From the NCBI GenBank assembly GCA_003254925.1, contig QANZ01055250.1:36194-100193 (forward strand): a stretch of 64,000 nucleotides of DNA, written 5' to 3'. Both the position numbers and the translations under genes were made by a program. The notes under the pieces were generated by a model. The model did no database searches, was not told the DNA's origin, and worked only from the letters and a program-made list of their open reading frames with translations. This document shows positions 26,095 to 38,700 of the stretch, piece after piece (position 1 is the stretch's first letter; each line of letters begins with the position of its first letter). Source of the DNA: Chamaecrista fasciculata. Its lineage: Eukaryota > Streptophyta > Magnoliopsida > Fabales > Fabaceae.

Positions 26095-29000
26095 CTAGCT
26101 AGACATGACTGACATAGATCGTTTGAACTCCAACGATGTCAAAGCAGATGAAGGAAGAGGATTTCCCCCCGGTATCCACAACCCACCTTTATGGGGTAGA
26201 AGCATCTGTGGTTGGCCATGTCTTTCAACTTGCCTACACCTGACTTCCTCGGGTTGATCTTTCTTTTTCTTCACAAATTCGAAGAACTCTGCAACTTGGT
26301 GAGCATATCTTCACCAACACCAAAACAAATAAATCAAGGTCACATGACAAACAAATAATAAATTCCAGATAATTACAAATCAGTGGATTACAAACCAGAG
26401 AATTTCATCTGCTAGTTTCAGGCATAAACTACTTTACAAGTTAGAAGAAAGAAGAGGTCACATTACAAAAGTTCAGGCTAAGTCGATAATATTGTATTCT
26501 TGAAAACAAAAAGGGGATTACAAGGGTATAAAAATTTCATATTTCCCTTGTCCCTTTTGTGTATTCTGTGGCGGAGTGGTAGAGGCAACAAAACGGCCCC
26601 ATTGAACCAAATAGAATCATTCATAAAACACATTAAAAGGACCACTATGAGAAGAGAAAGGAGCTTAAACTTATTAATACAAGATAAAGAATAAAGATAT
26701 CATTAATATTATCTTATGAATAACTATAACTTAATATAGAGATAGCATTCAGTTTAGTTTCTTATCAGTATGATTCAGTATTAGCTTATAGAGTACTAGA
26801 CTGCCATCATTTAGGGAGCCTTCTCATTCATTAGACCAGGGGTTTCTCATGAGCTTTTTTTAGTTTATGGTTTACCATGAAATTTAACACATCCAATTCG
26901 CAACTTTGATCAGCCCAACCTAAATAAAAACAATAATAATAATAAAAGGCTACATATGGACAAGCTAGCATCCAATGGAACAAAGTATTAGTCAGTGTTT
27001 AATGTAATTGCATATGACTATATGAGTAAGAGATAGATTATAGATAACTTACTGTCTCTTTGCTTCAATATCTTTGCTGAAATCGATATTGGGTTCACAG
27101 TCCAGAACCAATGCAGGAACCTGGTTATAGCTAAAATTATTCAATCATACTATACTATATAATAGATCACGATGTTTCACACACAGAAAGCAAAATTATA
27201 ATACCTTCTGAATGCTTGAATGCATATGATCACCCTCTAGATAAAACACACGGTCTCTTATATCAGGATGTAAGGAGTTATCAATATGCAGAGGCAGCTT
27301 ACTGACAGATAACACTCCATGATCACTACTCTGAAAGGGGAATAACCAGCTTTCATGCTTTTCATGGAGGCCACTAAGATACTCCAATGTGACTCCACCT
27401 TCCTCTGACCTCTTCCTTAACTTCATCCTCTTATGGCAAGTATCAGGACTTGCTCTAAGATAAATAAAACCATCAGGAATAAGTCCAGGCAAACAAGACA
27501 CAACAGGATCAAACCACGAGTCATAAATACTGATCTCCATCTCATTCATCCAATTAGCCTCATGAACAGCTCGTACAAAGACCTTTATTGAACAATGAGA
27601 TAAATTATATTAGCCTTTAAACCCATCAATTGTATCATTTCACCAAACATGAAAATAATTTATTCTCGTATTCTTGAATTATACCAAACAGGAAAAGGAC
27701 AGAAATGCAGTGTCAAGCCCATCAATTGCCCTCGTTTTAAATCAAACTAAAGCTATGAAGCACAGGTACAGCCAAATTGGTGCTGTAACAATACCGGATA
27801 TGTTTTGGTTACTGGTACTTCTTGGGTATTGTGAAATACCTATCTTTGCCTATGTATCTTTTGCAAAACATGACTTTATTTCAACAAACTTTATTTCTGC
27901 TCCATTAGCTTTGTTTTTATTGCATTGAGCGGCACAGATCTCACATGGTCTGATTTTTATTTTTCATTTAAAAAGGCAAACAATATCTTTGTTTAAAAAA
28001 AGGCAAACAATCTCTTACTAGAAAAGGAGAAAAATACCAAAGCACTGAATACTCACCATCCTGTCACTGAAAACACTCCTCTCCATCAACCGAAGAGGTC
28101 TGATTCCACCAGATGACTCTCTTTCCTGCATAACCCTTGTAACAAATACGTAGTTCTGAAATGTGTAAGCATACCTTTGCGGCTCAGCATAGAAAGCATC
28201 CAAAATATTGAAGTGATCAGCTCCAATATCCTGCCATTTGTTAATGGGCTCAGGAACCACCTCAACAAGATCACGCAATTCAATTGTTTCATTAGCTATT
28301 CTCTGAAGGAAAGTAGTCTTTCCAACACTGATATTACCCTCAACACAGAATGTAATCTGTTTCTTCTGTGGTGGCTGGCTGGAGCAGGAACCGTCCAGCT
28401 CTTCATCCACACTCTTTTTAATATAAGTAGTTATTTTTTCAGCGTGGTTCTTGTGGATGATTCCCACAGAATTCTGAAGATACTCAACCATCTTATCACT
28501 AGACTTTCCAAAGAACTGCAAAATAATAAAACAACTCATGAAAATTTAACTTCAAGCTCAAAAAAGAAGTCATATGACATCTAAAGTAAAATGATTCTTT
28601 CTTTTACACAAAACTGACCTTGACATCAATTTTTATTGCAATTCCACTTAATTAAAAGCCCTAGGACTTTTAAAGAACTAAGGAAGCTAGAAGCCCAAAT
28701 TAGATCCACAAAAGCTATTATATCTATATAACTGAACTGGGGTATAACAAAGTGGCATGTATATTGTAAACTATTCATATTTGCCAGAGTGTAAAGCCGT
28801 TCCTCAGCCTTCCCCTAATTAGGGATTAAGTAGCGTTAGAAACTATTGAATTTTAGGATAAGGTAATAGAATTCAGATCTAAACCAGTGAGTAAAACGAG
28901 TAAGTTTTTTTTTTTAAAAAAAAGTCTGAATTAAAAATACTGCAGGAAGCTAAATTATTATCCATAAAATACTAAATGAAGCTTGCCTCATATTGTCACA

Positions 29001-30055
29001 ATACAATGTGGAGATGCATCCGACACACAGATATACAAGGATAAATTACATATTTATCAGCTCTGCCGCTTGCTGAACAAGGCTTATACTTGAACCAAAC
29101 ATAGCTTGAGTACGATATAAGTCATATGACCTAAAACAAAGAGTAAAAAACCAATAATAAGATGAACAAAGGACTAGGGAATCCATTTTGTTAAGAACAA
29201 TCCAAGTTCTTACCTAATTATTTTGGTTGTCCTTGAGTAATTTGAATAATATATAGAAAAAACTGGATTTGATAAAATGCTTAAAATACAGAACTATGCT
29301 GATTGTCTCTCTTCTTTTTTTTTTTTCATTTTAATAAATATATCACTACTAAAACTTATGTATTTAAGTGCAACGTTTACCATGTTTGTTTGTGTTTCAT
29401 AGCTCAAATGTAACCCAAATATAACATAAGAAAGTAATAACTAACAAGTGTATTCAGGCATGACTTATTGCAGCAGACGTCCAGTGAAATATAGCAATCA
29501 CATACACAAGATGCAGACCTAAAGCCAATATACCTTATCTTTGTACAGTTTCTTGAGCTCAACAACTCCAGCAATCCCTTTCCTCTCCAGCTTCCTCAGA
29601 TTCCTCAGACCAACGCCTGGAATGGTCAACAAGTCAGGATTCGAAGGTATCCCAGAGCTGTGAAACGAACCCTTCAGTCGCCTATTTAATCGCAGCGGCT
29701 TCTTCTCAGAAACCACCGAACCAGTATTATTATGACCACCATCTTCACACTTCTCTGAGCTGCTCGTTCCATCATGAGCAGCAGCAGCAGAAGCGAGAAA
29801 AGACTCATCGGAACTGGAATGCATCCACGCAGTACGCGGTCCATTTGTACCATACTTAAGAACAGCCCAAGCTCGGAATCGCGTCCTATTATCAATCAAA
29901 CACCTACAAGAACAGCAACGGCTCAAAGTGGCGAAGTAACGAAATGAAATGGCGCCGTTGTTTGCGGCGAGGGTTTTCGGCGAGCCTGTAGCGTTTCCGA
30001 GAAAAGAAGCGGCGGATGATGCCAGCATTGCGGAAAGACGAGACGGAGAAGGCAT
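26095..30055 (-). CDS. dNK: organellar deoxynucleoside kinase
   Basis: 546-residue kinase that phosphorylates deoxynucleosides for dNTP salvage, closest in memory to Arabidopsis At1g72040. Exons in transcript order: 30055-29534, 28515-28057, 27582-27205, 27120-27053, 26308-26095; all GT-AG with closed frame. Residues 1-60 are Ser/Ala/Arg-rich and look like a transit peptide for plastid or mitochondrion. Residues 142-174 (LLTIPGVGLRNLRKLERKG and following) form a helix-hairpin-like module. The kinase domain has Walker A GNISVGKT (234-241), VPEPINKW, the ERS motif (319-321), and a lid region RASPDTCHKRMKLRKR followed by EYLSGLHEKHESWL, all typical of the deoxynucleoside kinase/thymidine kinase 2 family. 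The ORF ends with a basic tail KRSMSVMSS. Start taken at MPSPSRL, the first methionine of the long exon. Confidence 0.92.
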
Positions 30056-31434
30056 AGAGTGAAAATGGTAAGAAATAGAAAAGAAGTGGATCGAAAGGGT
30101 TTTGAAGAGAAGAGAAAGAGAGGAAGAAGGAGGAGGGAAAATTTGGGCACAGCGATATTTGTATCAGTGCTTTCGAGCATTTCAGTCTCTGTGTGCTTGC
30201 TTCCACAGTCTGAGAGAGAGGGAACGCGGGAACGCGAAGAGGGTTTTTCAGTGTGTGTGTGCGCTTGAAACGAGGGACTGAAAAGTAAATACAGTTTGAG
30301 GGTTTTTGGCTCCATGTAATTTTGTTAAAGACAAATAGTGTTTTTGGATAAACTTGTAAAAAAGGTTTTATTTATCATTTTTTTTGACTAAAGTATTGTT
30401 ATTTTTATGTTTTAAAGTTATTTGGATAAAAAATGAAATTTTAGTTAATAAAATTGATAAAAAAAACAGCATTTACAATTTTTTTAAGTGAATATTACAA
30501 GATTGAACTTTTTAAAAATGTTTTATTTTAAATTTTTTTAACTTTTTTTCCTAAAAAATTTAATCAAACAAGATTTTATGTTTATAAAAAGTCATTTTTA
30601 ATAAAAAAAACACTTTTAGATGAAAAAAGTCTATCCAAACGACTCAAGTACTTATGGTATAGTTAACATGTGAGATAGTTTCAGTTGTATCTCTAAAATA
30701 TTTTTTTGATTAATTATATTTTTAACATTATATATTTGAATCAATTGTACCTTAATTTGGAGTACAAGTGACACGAAAAAAAATCAAAACTACAATTGAT
30801 CCAAAAATATTTTAGATATATAATTAAAATTGACTTCATATACTTTAAGTGTACCAATAATATTTTTACTTTGTTGAAAAAGTAAATAGATAAAAGAAAA
30901 ATTCTTTCAATTATAAATTACAATTATAATAAGAACAATGAAATTTAAAGAAGAAAATTTACTATTTATTCCTTATATTTATATAGAGTCAACTAATTCA
31001 TTTCTGAATAATCAAATAGACAATTTAATTTTTAAAATATTGTAGTTGTCAATTATTTGATCCTTGGTGATAATTTGATTTAAATTTAAACTAATTTTAT
31101 ATTTTTTTAAGTTATTGAATTTGTATTAATTAATATTTTTATATTAAATTTATCATATAGAAATATTGTAAAACAAAAATTATTTATTTTGTTTTATTTT
31201 AAAACATTATGAAAATAGAAAATATCACTACAATATATAGTTTCAATTATCAAAAAGTCTCGTAATTATACAATATAATAGAAGATAATTTTTTTATCCT
31301 TAATTTTATTTTATGTACGGGAATGGGAAACATTGTCAGCGACATTGGGAGGAGGGTGTGTGGTGTGTGGTGTGGGTGTGGGACAAACAAAGATTTCTTT
31401 TATGAAAGTCGCTTTCGAAAAAAAAAGTTAAAAC
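30056..31434. other. kinase promoter region and AT-rich spacer
   Basis: 30056-30320 holds the upstream leader and promoter of the kinase, with a GA-rich patch on the + strand (CT-rich in the sense of the gene). A MITE follows at about 30336-30645. 30960-31080 carries a weak relative of the ACTATTTGGTCCCT-type Mutator arms. A GTGTGG-rich microsatellite lies at 31353-31381. No gene is recognised. Confidence 0.5.
30336..30645. repeat. MITE upstream of the kinase
   Basis: The left end AGTGTTTTTGGATAAACTTG pairs imperfectly with the complement of the right end (GAGTCGTTTGGATAGACTTT). The core is extremely AT-rich. The GTTTGGATA terminus is a common plant MITE type; superfamily not settled. Confidence 0.5.
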
Positions 31435-31612
31435 ACCAACAACTCGTTGGTTCAAGTGATAAGCTACTGGGTTCCGTTTAAGTAAGGTCCCGTGTTCGAG
31501 ATCTTGTGAATGCAGTTACTCTTGTTTGGAGACTCATCCACTATAGCCAGGTGCGCGGCCGGATCGAGTTCGGATTAGTCGAGGAGTGACCTCGGATACC
31601 GGACAAGCAACT
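31435..31612 (+). mobile_element. tRNA-derived SINE, 178 bp
   Basis: The element is bounded by a perfect 17-bp target duplication AAAAAAAAAGTTAAAAC (31418-31434 and 31613-31629). Near the 5' end, TGGTTCAAGTG fits an RNA polymerase III A box and GTGTTCGAGATC fits a B box about 45 bases downstream, the layout of a tRNA-derived head. The 3' end, GGATACCGGACAAGCAACT, runs into the A-rich duplication. The body is much more GC-rich than its surroundings. It has no coding capacity and would have used LINE enzymes. The intact duplication implies a recent insertion. Confidence 0.87.
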
Positions 31613-31629
31613 AAAAAAAAAGTTAAAAC

Positions 31630-32746
31630 TATGTGAGCCAAAATGATTATTTGTTATGCCTTGTCCTTATCATACCATAAATGACTCACAGGTCACTCCC
31701 ACACATGACACTCATTAGAATTATTAAATAATGCTAATCTTGCAATTTTTATTTTAAGACGACTTTTTAAATTTGAGTTTTAAACTGAAAAACATTATTA
31801 TATCAGCTAAACTGAAAAAAAAAATAATTATAAAATGAAGATATTGGCTTCTATTCTATAAAGAATTCTAAACCATAATTTCCAAAATAAAACATATAAA
31901 TTAACGTATACATATACATATACATAACAATTAACAAAAAATATATGTAAGAAAATACATAGACAATTTTGGTTCCAAAAAAAAATACATAGACAATTAC
32001 AAAAGGTGATTCACAGTTTTCTTAAAAACAAATTCAATCACAGTAATCATATAAGGCAAAAAACTGAGCTTAGAGTTTTATGAAAAAGAAAAATACTTTT
32101 GAACCTAAATTTTTATAAGAAAAACTTTCTTTTCTTCATTATTACTACCTCGTGGAGAAATGAGGAGAATGTTACTTTTTTTATTTCTCTAGTAATATGT
32201 CTTTTAAAATACTCTAAACTTGTGAAAAAGAAAATGGTAAATGACTGCTTTCGCCCCTTTTTTTTCTCTACTATTTTGTCTTCCTAAGTCCTAACAAAAG
32301 GAAGATTTCAATTTTCTCCCCCTTCATTCTCCAACCCCAAACATATCCTTAAGAATGCTTTTCTCCATTTTCCAAGTAAATTAACACCTCCACTCTAAGA
32401 TAATCCATAATATTTTGCCAGCTGCCACTTATGTAGGATACAAACTAAACCAAACAAGACAGATTAAACAGCTGATCAAAGAATGTCGGGTAAATATCTG
32501 TCTCAGTTTTACAATTATCACATGATGTACAATAAAATGTTATTTGAACTGCTAATGTTCACTAACAAAATCACAAACGAAATGAAAGAAAACAAAATGG
32601 AAGAAGTAGAACCCTATTGACTTTTCCTAATTTGAACCAAAGAATGTTTCTTTTATTCCATTACTTGAATTATACAAAATAAATTACAGGTATAAATAAA
32701 TATTTGTATACTTGAGGGGAGGACTACTTTACATTCTGAGTTTCTT
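31630..32746. other. AT-rich spacer and 3' flank of the O-fucosyltransferase
   Basis: Nothing coding is recognised. A TTTATT at 32653-32658 reads AATAAA on the minus strand and may serve the gene to its right. Otherwise simple AT-rich sequence. Confidence 0.45.
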
Positions 32747-35700
32747 CTATGCCTGTGTGTCAACATTACTTTCATTCCTAGCTCCTGCATGTTTACACAT
32801 GCAATCTGGCATAGGAAAATTGTAGAGTGAACCACCTGGCTTTTTCAACTCAACGCCCTTTTGATCACTGTGGCGAAGCATGTCTTTCATTTGTTGCTTA
32901 AATACTTGCCACCTGCAAAATCAATAATAACTAAATTATATGATAGGATATGTAAAAAAATGCATAATGGGTACTAGGAAGCTATTCGTGCATTGAAATA
33001 TAGGAAAAGAATAATATGAAAGATAACTATAGATATAAGAAAATACTTAAATGATAAGGAAAATAGTGAGCCTTTCCCATTTGACACTCACAGAAATCAT
33101 GCAAATGTTAGATACAGGGAAGTCTTTTTATACCATTAATGAGTCTACTTTTCTCACCTTTGTGTTTCTAAAGTTAACTTTTAGCCAATTGGGGAAATCT
33201 TGAAACTAAAAGTTCACATGTACCTGCATGTGTCCTTTGTGATCATACAAGGAGATTTGGCTCTTCCCAAATACAGGTTGCACCTTTGAAAGTGAAGTGG
33301 AAGTGTGAAATCATTAAAAAAAACACCCAGGGAGATGTTTTTCACAAATCCAAAGGTTTCTATAAGATTTCCTACATCGTAAAGACCTTTAAGTACAATC
33401 TGTACTTCTGAAGACTTTCGTATGTAACCAAGGCAGTTACATGTACAGTGGAGTTTGCAGCTATGCTATACCATAAAGCTCTCTTCTTTGTGGGTTGTGA
33501 TACGCATTTTCAGGTTAGTTTGCAGCCATGCTATACCACTGCCAGTAGGTTGAATGCTAAAATTTTAGAGTTCACTTTTTCAATAAATGATTTGCACATT
33601 TTCGTCAAAATATCCAACCAATAATCCAAGAGCTCAAATTTTACTTAACTAAATCTGTAAGGAATGAGGAGGTTCTTCTAACTACATGATAACCAAATGT
33701 ATGAGTAACATTACAGATTCACATGGACCACCATAAAGTTCCAGAAACCTACAGACATTCGGTCAACTTCATGTATTATACTCACCCGCCTTTAGTTTTC
33801 GTATCACATTTGACCCTTTCAGTTAACATCGTTGCCAACATTTAAGATTTTTTGTGCCAAAAACAATCTGACAAAATGTGCACTAGACTTTATCAAAGAA
33901 AAAAAGGAATGGGCCTTGAAGCATAATTTATAAAGTCACTCTTGTATCTTCACAGATTTTTTCAATACTTAAAAGATAAATGCCTCATCTATTTGATCCC
34001 TACATCCTAAAAATACATGATTCACTTTTTATAAACATTTTACTCTGCTATTCATTAGTCCCCTTTGCAGCTACTGAGCAGCAGATCTAAAACTTCTAGG
34101 GAATCAATTGTGTATTTTGAAGATTTAGAGACCAAATAGTTTAAGCGTGTATCTTTCAAGGACTAAAGAGCACATTTCATTCAAATAAATAAATTAGAAT
34201 GAACCCCCAAAGGTCCTCTAGAAAATTGTGTCATTGACATTTCTATAACATCTCTTATTTTTTAATTTATCTACCGAGGCAGGAAGGGACACTTCGGTAA
34301 GGTACATTTGCTAAGGTGAGAGAATAAGTAAGATATCATAACAAACTTCTGAAATAGAATACTAACACCCAGATACTTCAAAATTCAAATGCATCTGGAA
34401 CAATTATGTCAGTATGAAATCCACCGTGATAATAGTCTATAAAATATATTTTTGTCGTGATCTACACAAATAATTTTAGAGGGATCAGTGAAAAAACTTT
34501 TAAAACACAAGAGCAAGCCAAAGTTGTACCTTATGCTAGGCTTATCAAATAATAGAGCCAATTTTCTCTTATCCGGTTTAATTGTTTTTGCATGCCCTCC
34601 ATACATATATCGCCTGTGGCCCATCAAGAAGTGTGGAAAATTTCCACCCTGAGTTGTAACAAAAACTTCACTATGAAGGCAAACTGTGTAGTCAAGAGCA
34701 GCCAACCTAGATGAATGGCCCTACATCATAAACAAGAGTGTTATATTGATTAGCTCCTAGTGTAATTTTTTCAGAGTATAGTCTACTTCCCAGTCTGTTT
34801 GGCCTGAAATAAATGTGATCCTGTGTGTCATTCAATGATTCAACACCCCTGATATTTGTTGCATTTCAATAATATCAGAATTAGTCAATGTTAAAAGAAG
34901 GAATACTGTCATTGTTTAAAGTATTTCCCACTTATTACTTCAACATTATCCAGTTTTATGAGTTACAAGAATAAACAGACAGTTTCAATTCCTAAATATT
35001 GGCTTAATCCCAATACTAGGGTTAAAAAGATTATAAAACTGCTTGAGGGTTCTTTTGAAAGTCAACGGACTATTTCTGTTAAAATTAAGATCCTAAATAA
35101 CCACAAGGTGCAGTGGCAATGGTATAAACAATAGTGGCGTTAAATGACATTTTAAACTACAGGGAAATAAACTAATTACAGGCCAAACCATAGCAGGTTA
35201 AATTATCATTCTTCTGAGTTCTGAGTAAGCATATTCATTTCCTAAAATACCTTGAATGGAGCAAGCTCTTCTGAAGTGGCTAGAGTTTCCTTGGTTTGTA
35301 ATCGTGGAAACATCTGTTTAAGGGGAGCCATGTACTTTTCTGCTCTATAAATCTTTCCGGATGCAACATATACTGAGGTGGTATTATCAAAACCCATGCC
35401 CCTAAGCATCATTCCCACCTGAAACATTGAAAAGAAATTGAATCATGAAACTAGAACACAAATGTTAACTTTACTTTTATGACCACCAATACATGAGGCA
35501 CCCAAGAATCGTATAGTGATCCAATTATATATGAGATAAAAGTCTATTATGATCTCAATGTTTGTAATAAGATTTCATATTGGACTTTAAGAAATTTTGA
35601 ATCACCAAATGATAAAAACAAAAAACATCAACACAAATGCACATTCGACCATCAGATTTTGAGTTTTCAGCCCAACCACCACCACTGCTAATAAAGAAGA

Positions 35701-38700
35701 CAACAAAATATTTAAATTACACATATTGCAGGAAATCTACAAACTAGTCAGTTATATGGGATCATATATAGCTGAGTATCTAATTACCTAGTTTGATATT
35801 CCGTGAAATGTTGTTTCCAACAGAGAAATTAGAACAAATGCAAGCACCACAACAACAACAAACTTCCTATGCTATAAATTTTTGTAAAGAACATATTTAG
35901 CACAAAAATTAAGGAAGAGCGAAAATGAGACAAAATAAAAGAAAATAAGGAAATTTTCTTTTCACTATATACCTCTAATGGAGTCAAAGGACATTTTCCA
36001 TCTACTCGATTTGCACCAGGCCTTATTACTCTATTCCTTCTCCTGAATTTACCTCGCCAGCTCCTTTCACGAGCAATATCCATTTCATGCTTCTCTTCCT
36101 CCCCACCATCATACTCACAACATGAAAATGCAACCATATCCTAACAAAGATAAACAATTAAAGATAATATAATTTTTTTTTGGGCCAGAAAAGATAATAT
36201 AATATATAACCTCACAAAATATATATTTTTTTTTCTGTTCAGAAAACAGAAGTACAAAGATAATAAAATAATACCTCTTCAAATCGAAGATGCACTGAAA
36301 CATATTTCCCTCCACTTTGGGAGCTATACTTAACCATCCGCTCAACCATGCTTTCTGCAAGTGTTCTTATAGGTTCAGAAAATCTAAGAGCTGCAAAATT
36401 GGCAAAGCACCTAAGTCCTTGGACCTTAGAGGGTACTGCCTGAGCTAATCTATTGGAGAAAGGTGCAATACGTACAGCCCTGCAAAAAGTAATGAGTAAA
36501 GTTAGGAACCACAGACTGTATTACAAGGACATGCTTGTCAGTTGTTAGGAAATAAATAAACAATTAGGAGTTTTCAGCCAAAAAAGTTGAAATAATACTA
36601 ATATAATAGATGACCAAAGTTAAAAAGTTTTCAGCCACAGACTGTAGTTCTTTTGTCTTTCATATTATTTAAAACACATAATTGCCCCCACATTTTTTCT
36701 AGTAAAACTAAGCAGGAGCACAGCCAAACCTAAAAGTTAACTACTAGATGATTATCCAGGCATTTACCTTTTTATTTTACAGGGAAAAGAGTTTACTGAA
36801 AAGAAGAGAAGAGCAATAAATAAAATAAAATAAAAAAGCAGATAAGTCCTCTCAAAACAAGAAAAAGAAAGTACTGATTTGTTAGCAGAAAAAGGAATTT
36901 GCAGTCCCTATTACAGAAGTAATTAAGATTGCATCAGCCCATTCATGTTTCAAATCATGCAATTGGGCACGATTCAAATATGGTCACAAATAATTGTTTA
37001 ATGAAAATGTGTTATAATTAATTTTTTATTTAAAAGCAATTAATGGTATTTTTTCCCAAAATAATTTTTGATTCTTAGAAATAATGTGATTGAATCAAAC
37101 AATAACTAAATATTCTTAGGAATGTCACAAAATATACTTGAGAAATTTTTAAGCACAAATTTTAACAATTTTTGAAATTTTATTCCAGAATCATATTCCT
37201 GAGAATGAAAATCCGATCAGTGTATCAAATATCCATTTAGTTGAGAAAGAGAACATAGATATAGATATATTGCTGAAAAGACTTTCTCAGTTTGAGAACT
37301 TAAAGCCAACCAGACCAATTGGACTCAGACAAAAGAAAAAAGAACGGCACGCACCCCATTTCTAGAAGCTGGGGAAGGACCTTCTGAAGATAGTGAGCTG
37401 GACTTGACCAAGCTTTTATTCGAAGATTCACAATGTTACTAATATTATTGTCAAATCGCTGAAGAATGTCATCTGGGAGTTCTCTTGCCACATGGACATG
37501 ATTGCTAAGTGCACTTATGAAGAAATCTTCATCAAATATGTCACCAAAATTGCTGTCAGATATTAGAATGAAACATATATGAGTGGTCTAATCTAATTAA
37601 AGAAATTTAATATTCTAGACCAACTATGATTTTAGCACCAGATGTATTCTTATAAAATCAAAAGGGACAAATAGGTAACATCATAAGCCCTTATTATTTG
37701 AAGCATAACCAAGCAGCAAATTGAGATTTGAGAAATCTCTAAGTTATGCACAATCAAGTGCCAAATCACTAACCACGGAGTTAAAAAGAAAGAAAGAGAA
37801 AAAGGAGGAAAGCTGTTTTAGATGCTATAGGAGAAAGGCCATGGCTAACAGTGCCTAAAACTTTAATCATTCGTTATATGATAGTTGCTTAGAGGCTGCC
37901 ACTGCCAGCACTCTATTTTTATAACTATCAACAGTGGCAGTATGTTTATAAATAACTTCTGCAGTTCAGTGTATTTCAAGTAGTTTGTTATTCTCATCAA
38001 AGAGAAACCATTATTTATAATCCTACATAATAAACACCAAACAGACCAAAAAAGACTGGTTACTGATTAGATAGGATATATGTACTTTTATCTACAGAGC
38101 AGCCTCTATTTGTCCACATAGATGAGTCATAGAGAATGGAGGTCATAAATAAGAAATCATCTAGAAGTAGAACTCTCTACCTAGCCTTAGGTATGACAAC
38201 AACATCATGTACTTGTCTTTAGTGAATGTTTCAACATCAGGTACTGGTACCTTCCTAGGCATACTTTCCCATCCTCAAATTGGAAGCCCATCACAAATGT
38301 CATTTAAAAGAAATCAAAGAATGCACCATGGACCTTCATCCTCATAAGTGAGAATCGTTTGTCCTTCTACACTGAAATTCCGTTAGAACTATACTGGATG
38401 CTAATCATCTAATGATGGACCTAAGAGGAAGCAGAATAATTAAACATGATCCATCTTACATGTCCAGATAATTATATTTAAATTGTTGGCTCTAAAAAGA
38501 AACAGTAAATAGCATCCAATCAATAACAGTGATATCTAACAGGGAGGAACATGAATAATCAACAATCAACCACCATAGTGATACCAACAGGTATAAAAGT
38601 AAGTCTACCAAAAAAAAATACCTAGAGTCTCGCCAAACACTATTGAAGTGAAACATTGGAATGACAAGAGTCGCATTAAGTAGTCCAGCCACTGCAACTG

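Noticed and set aside
37180-37240. Harbinger-like terminus in an O-fucosyltransferase intron
   Set aside because: Similarity to the 7451-8191 end is limited to short ATTCCTGAGAATGA and GTATCAAATA phrases; no partner end or duplication was found.
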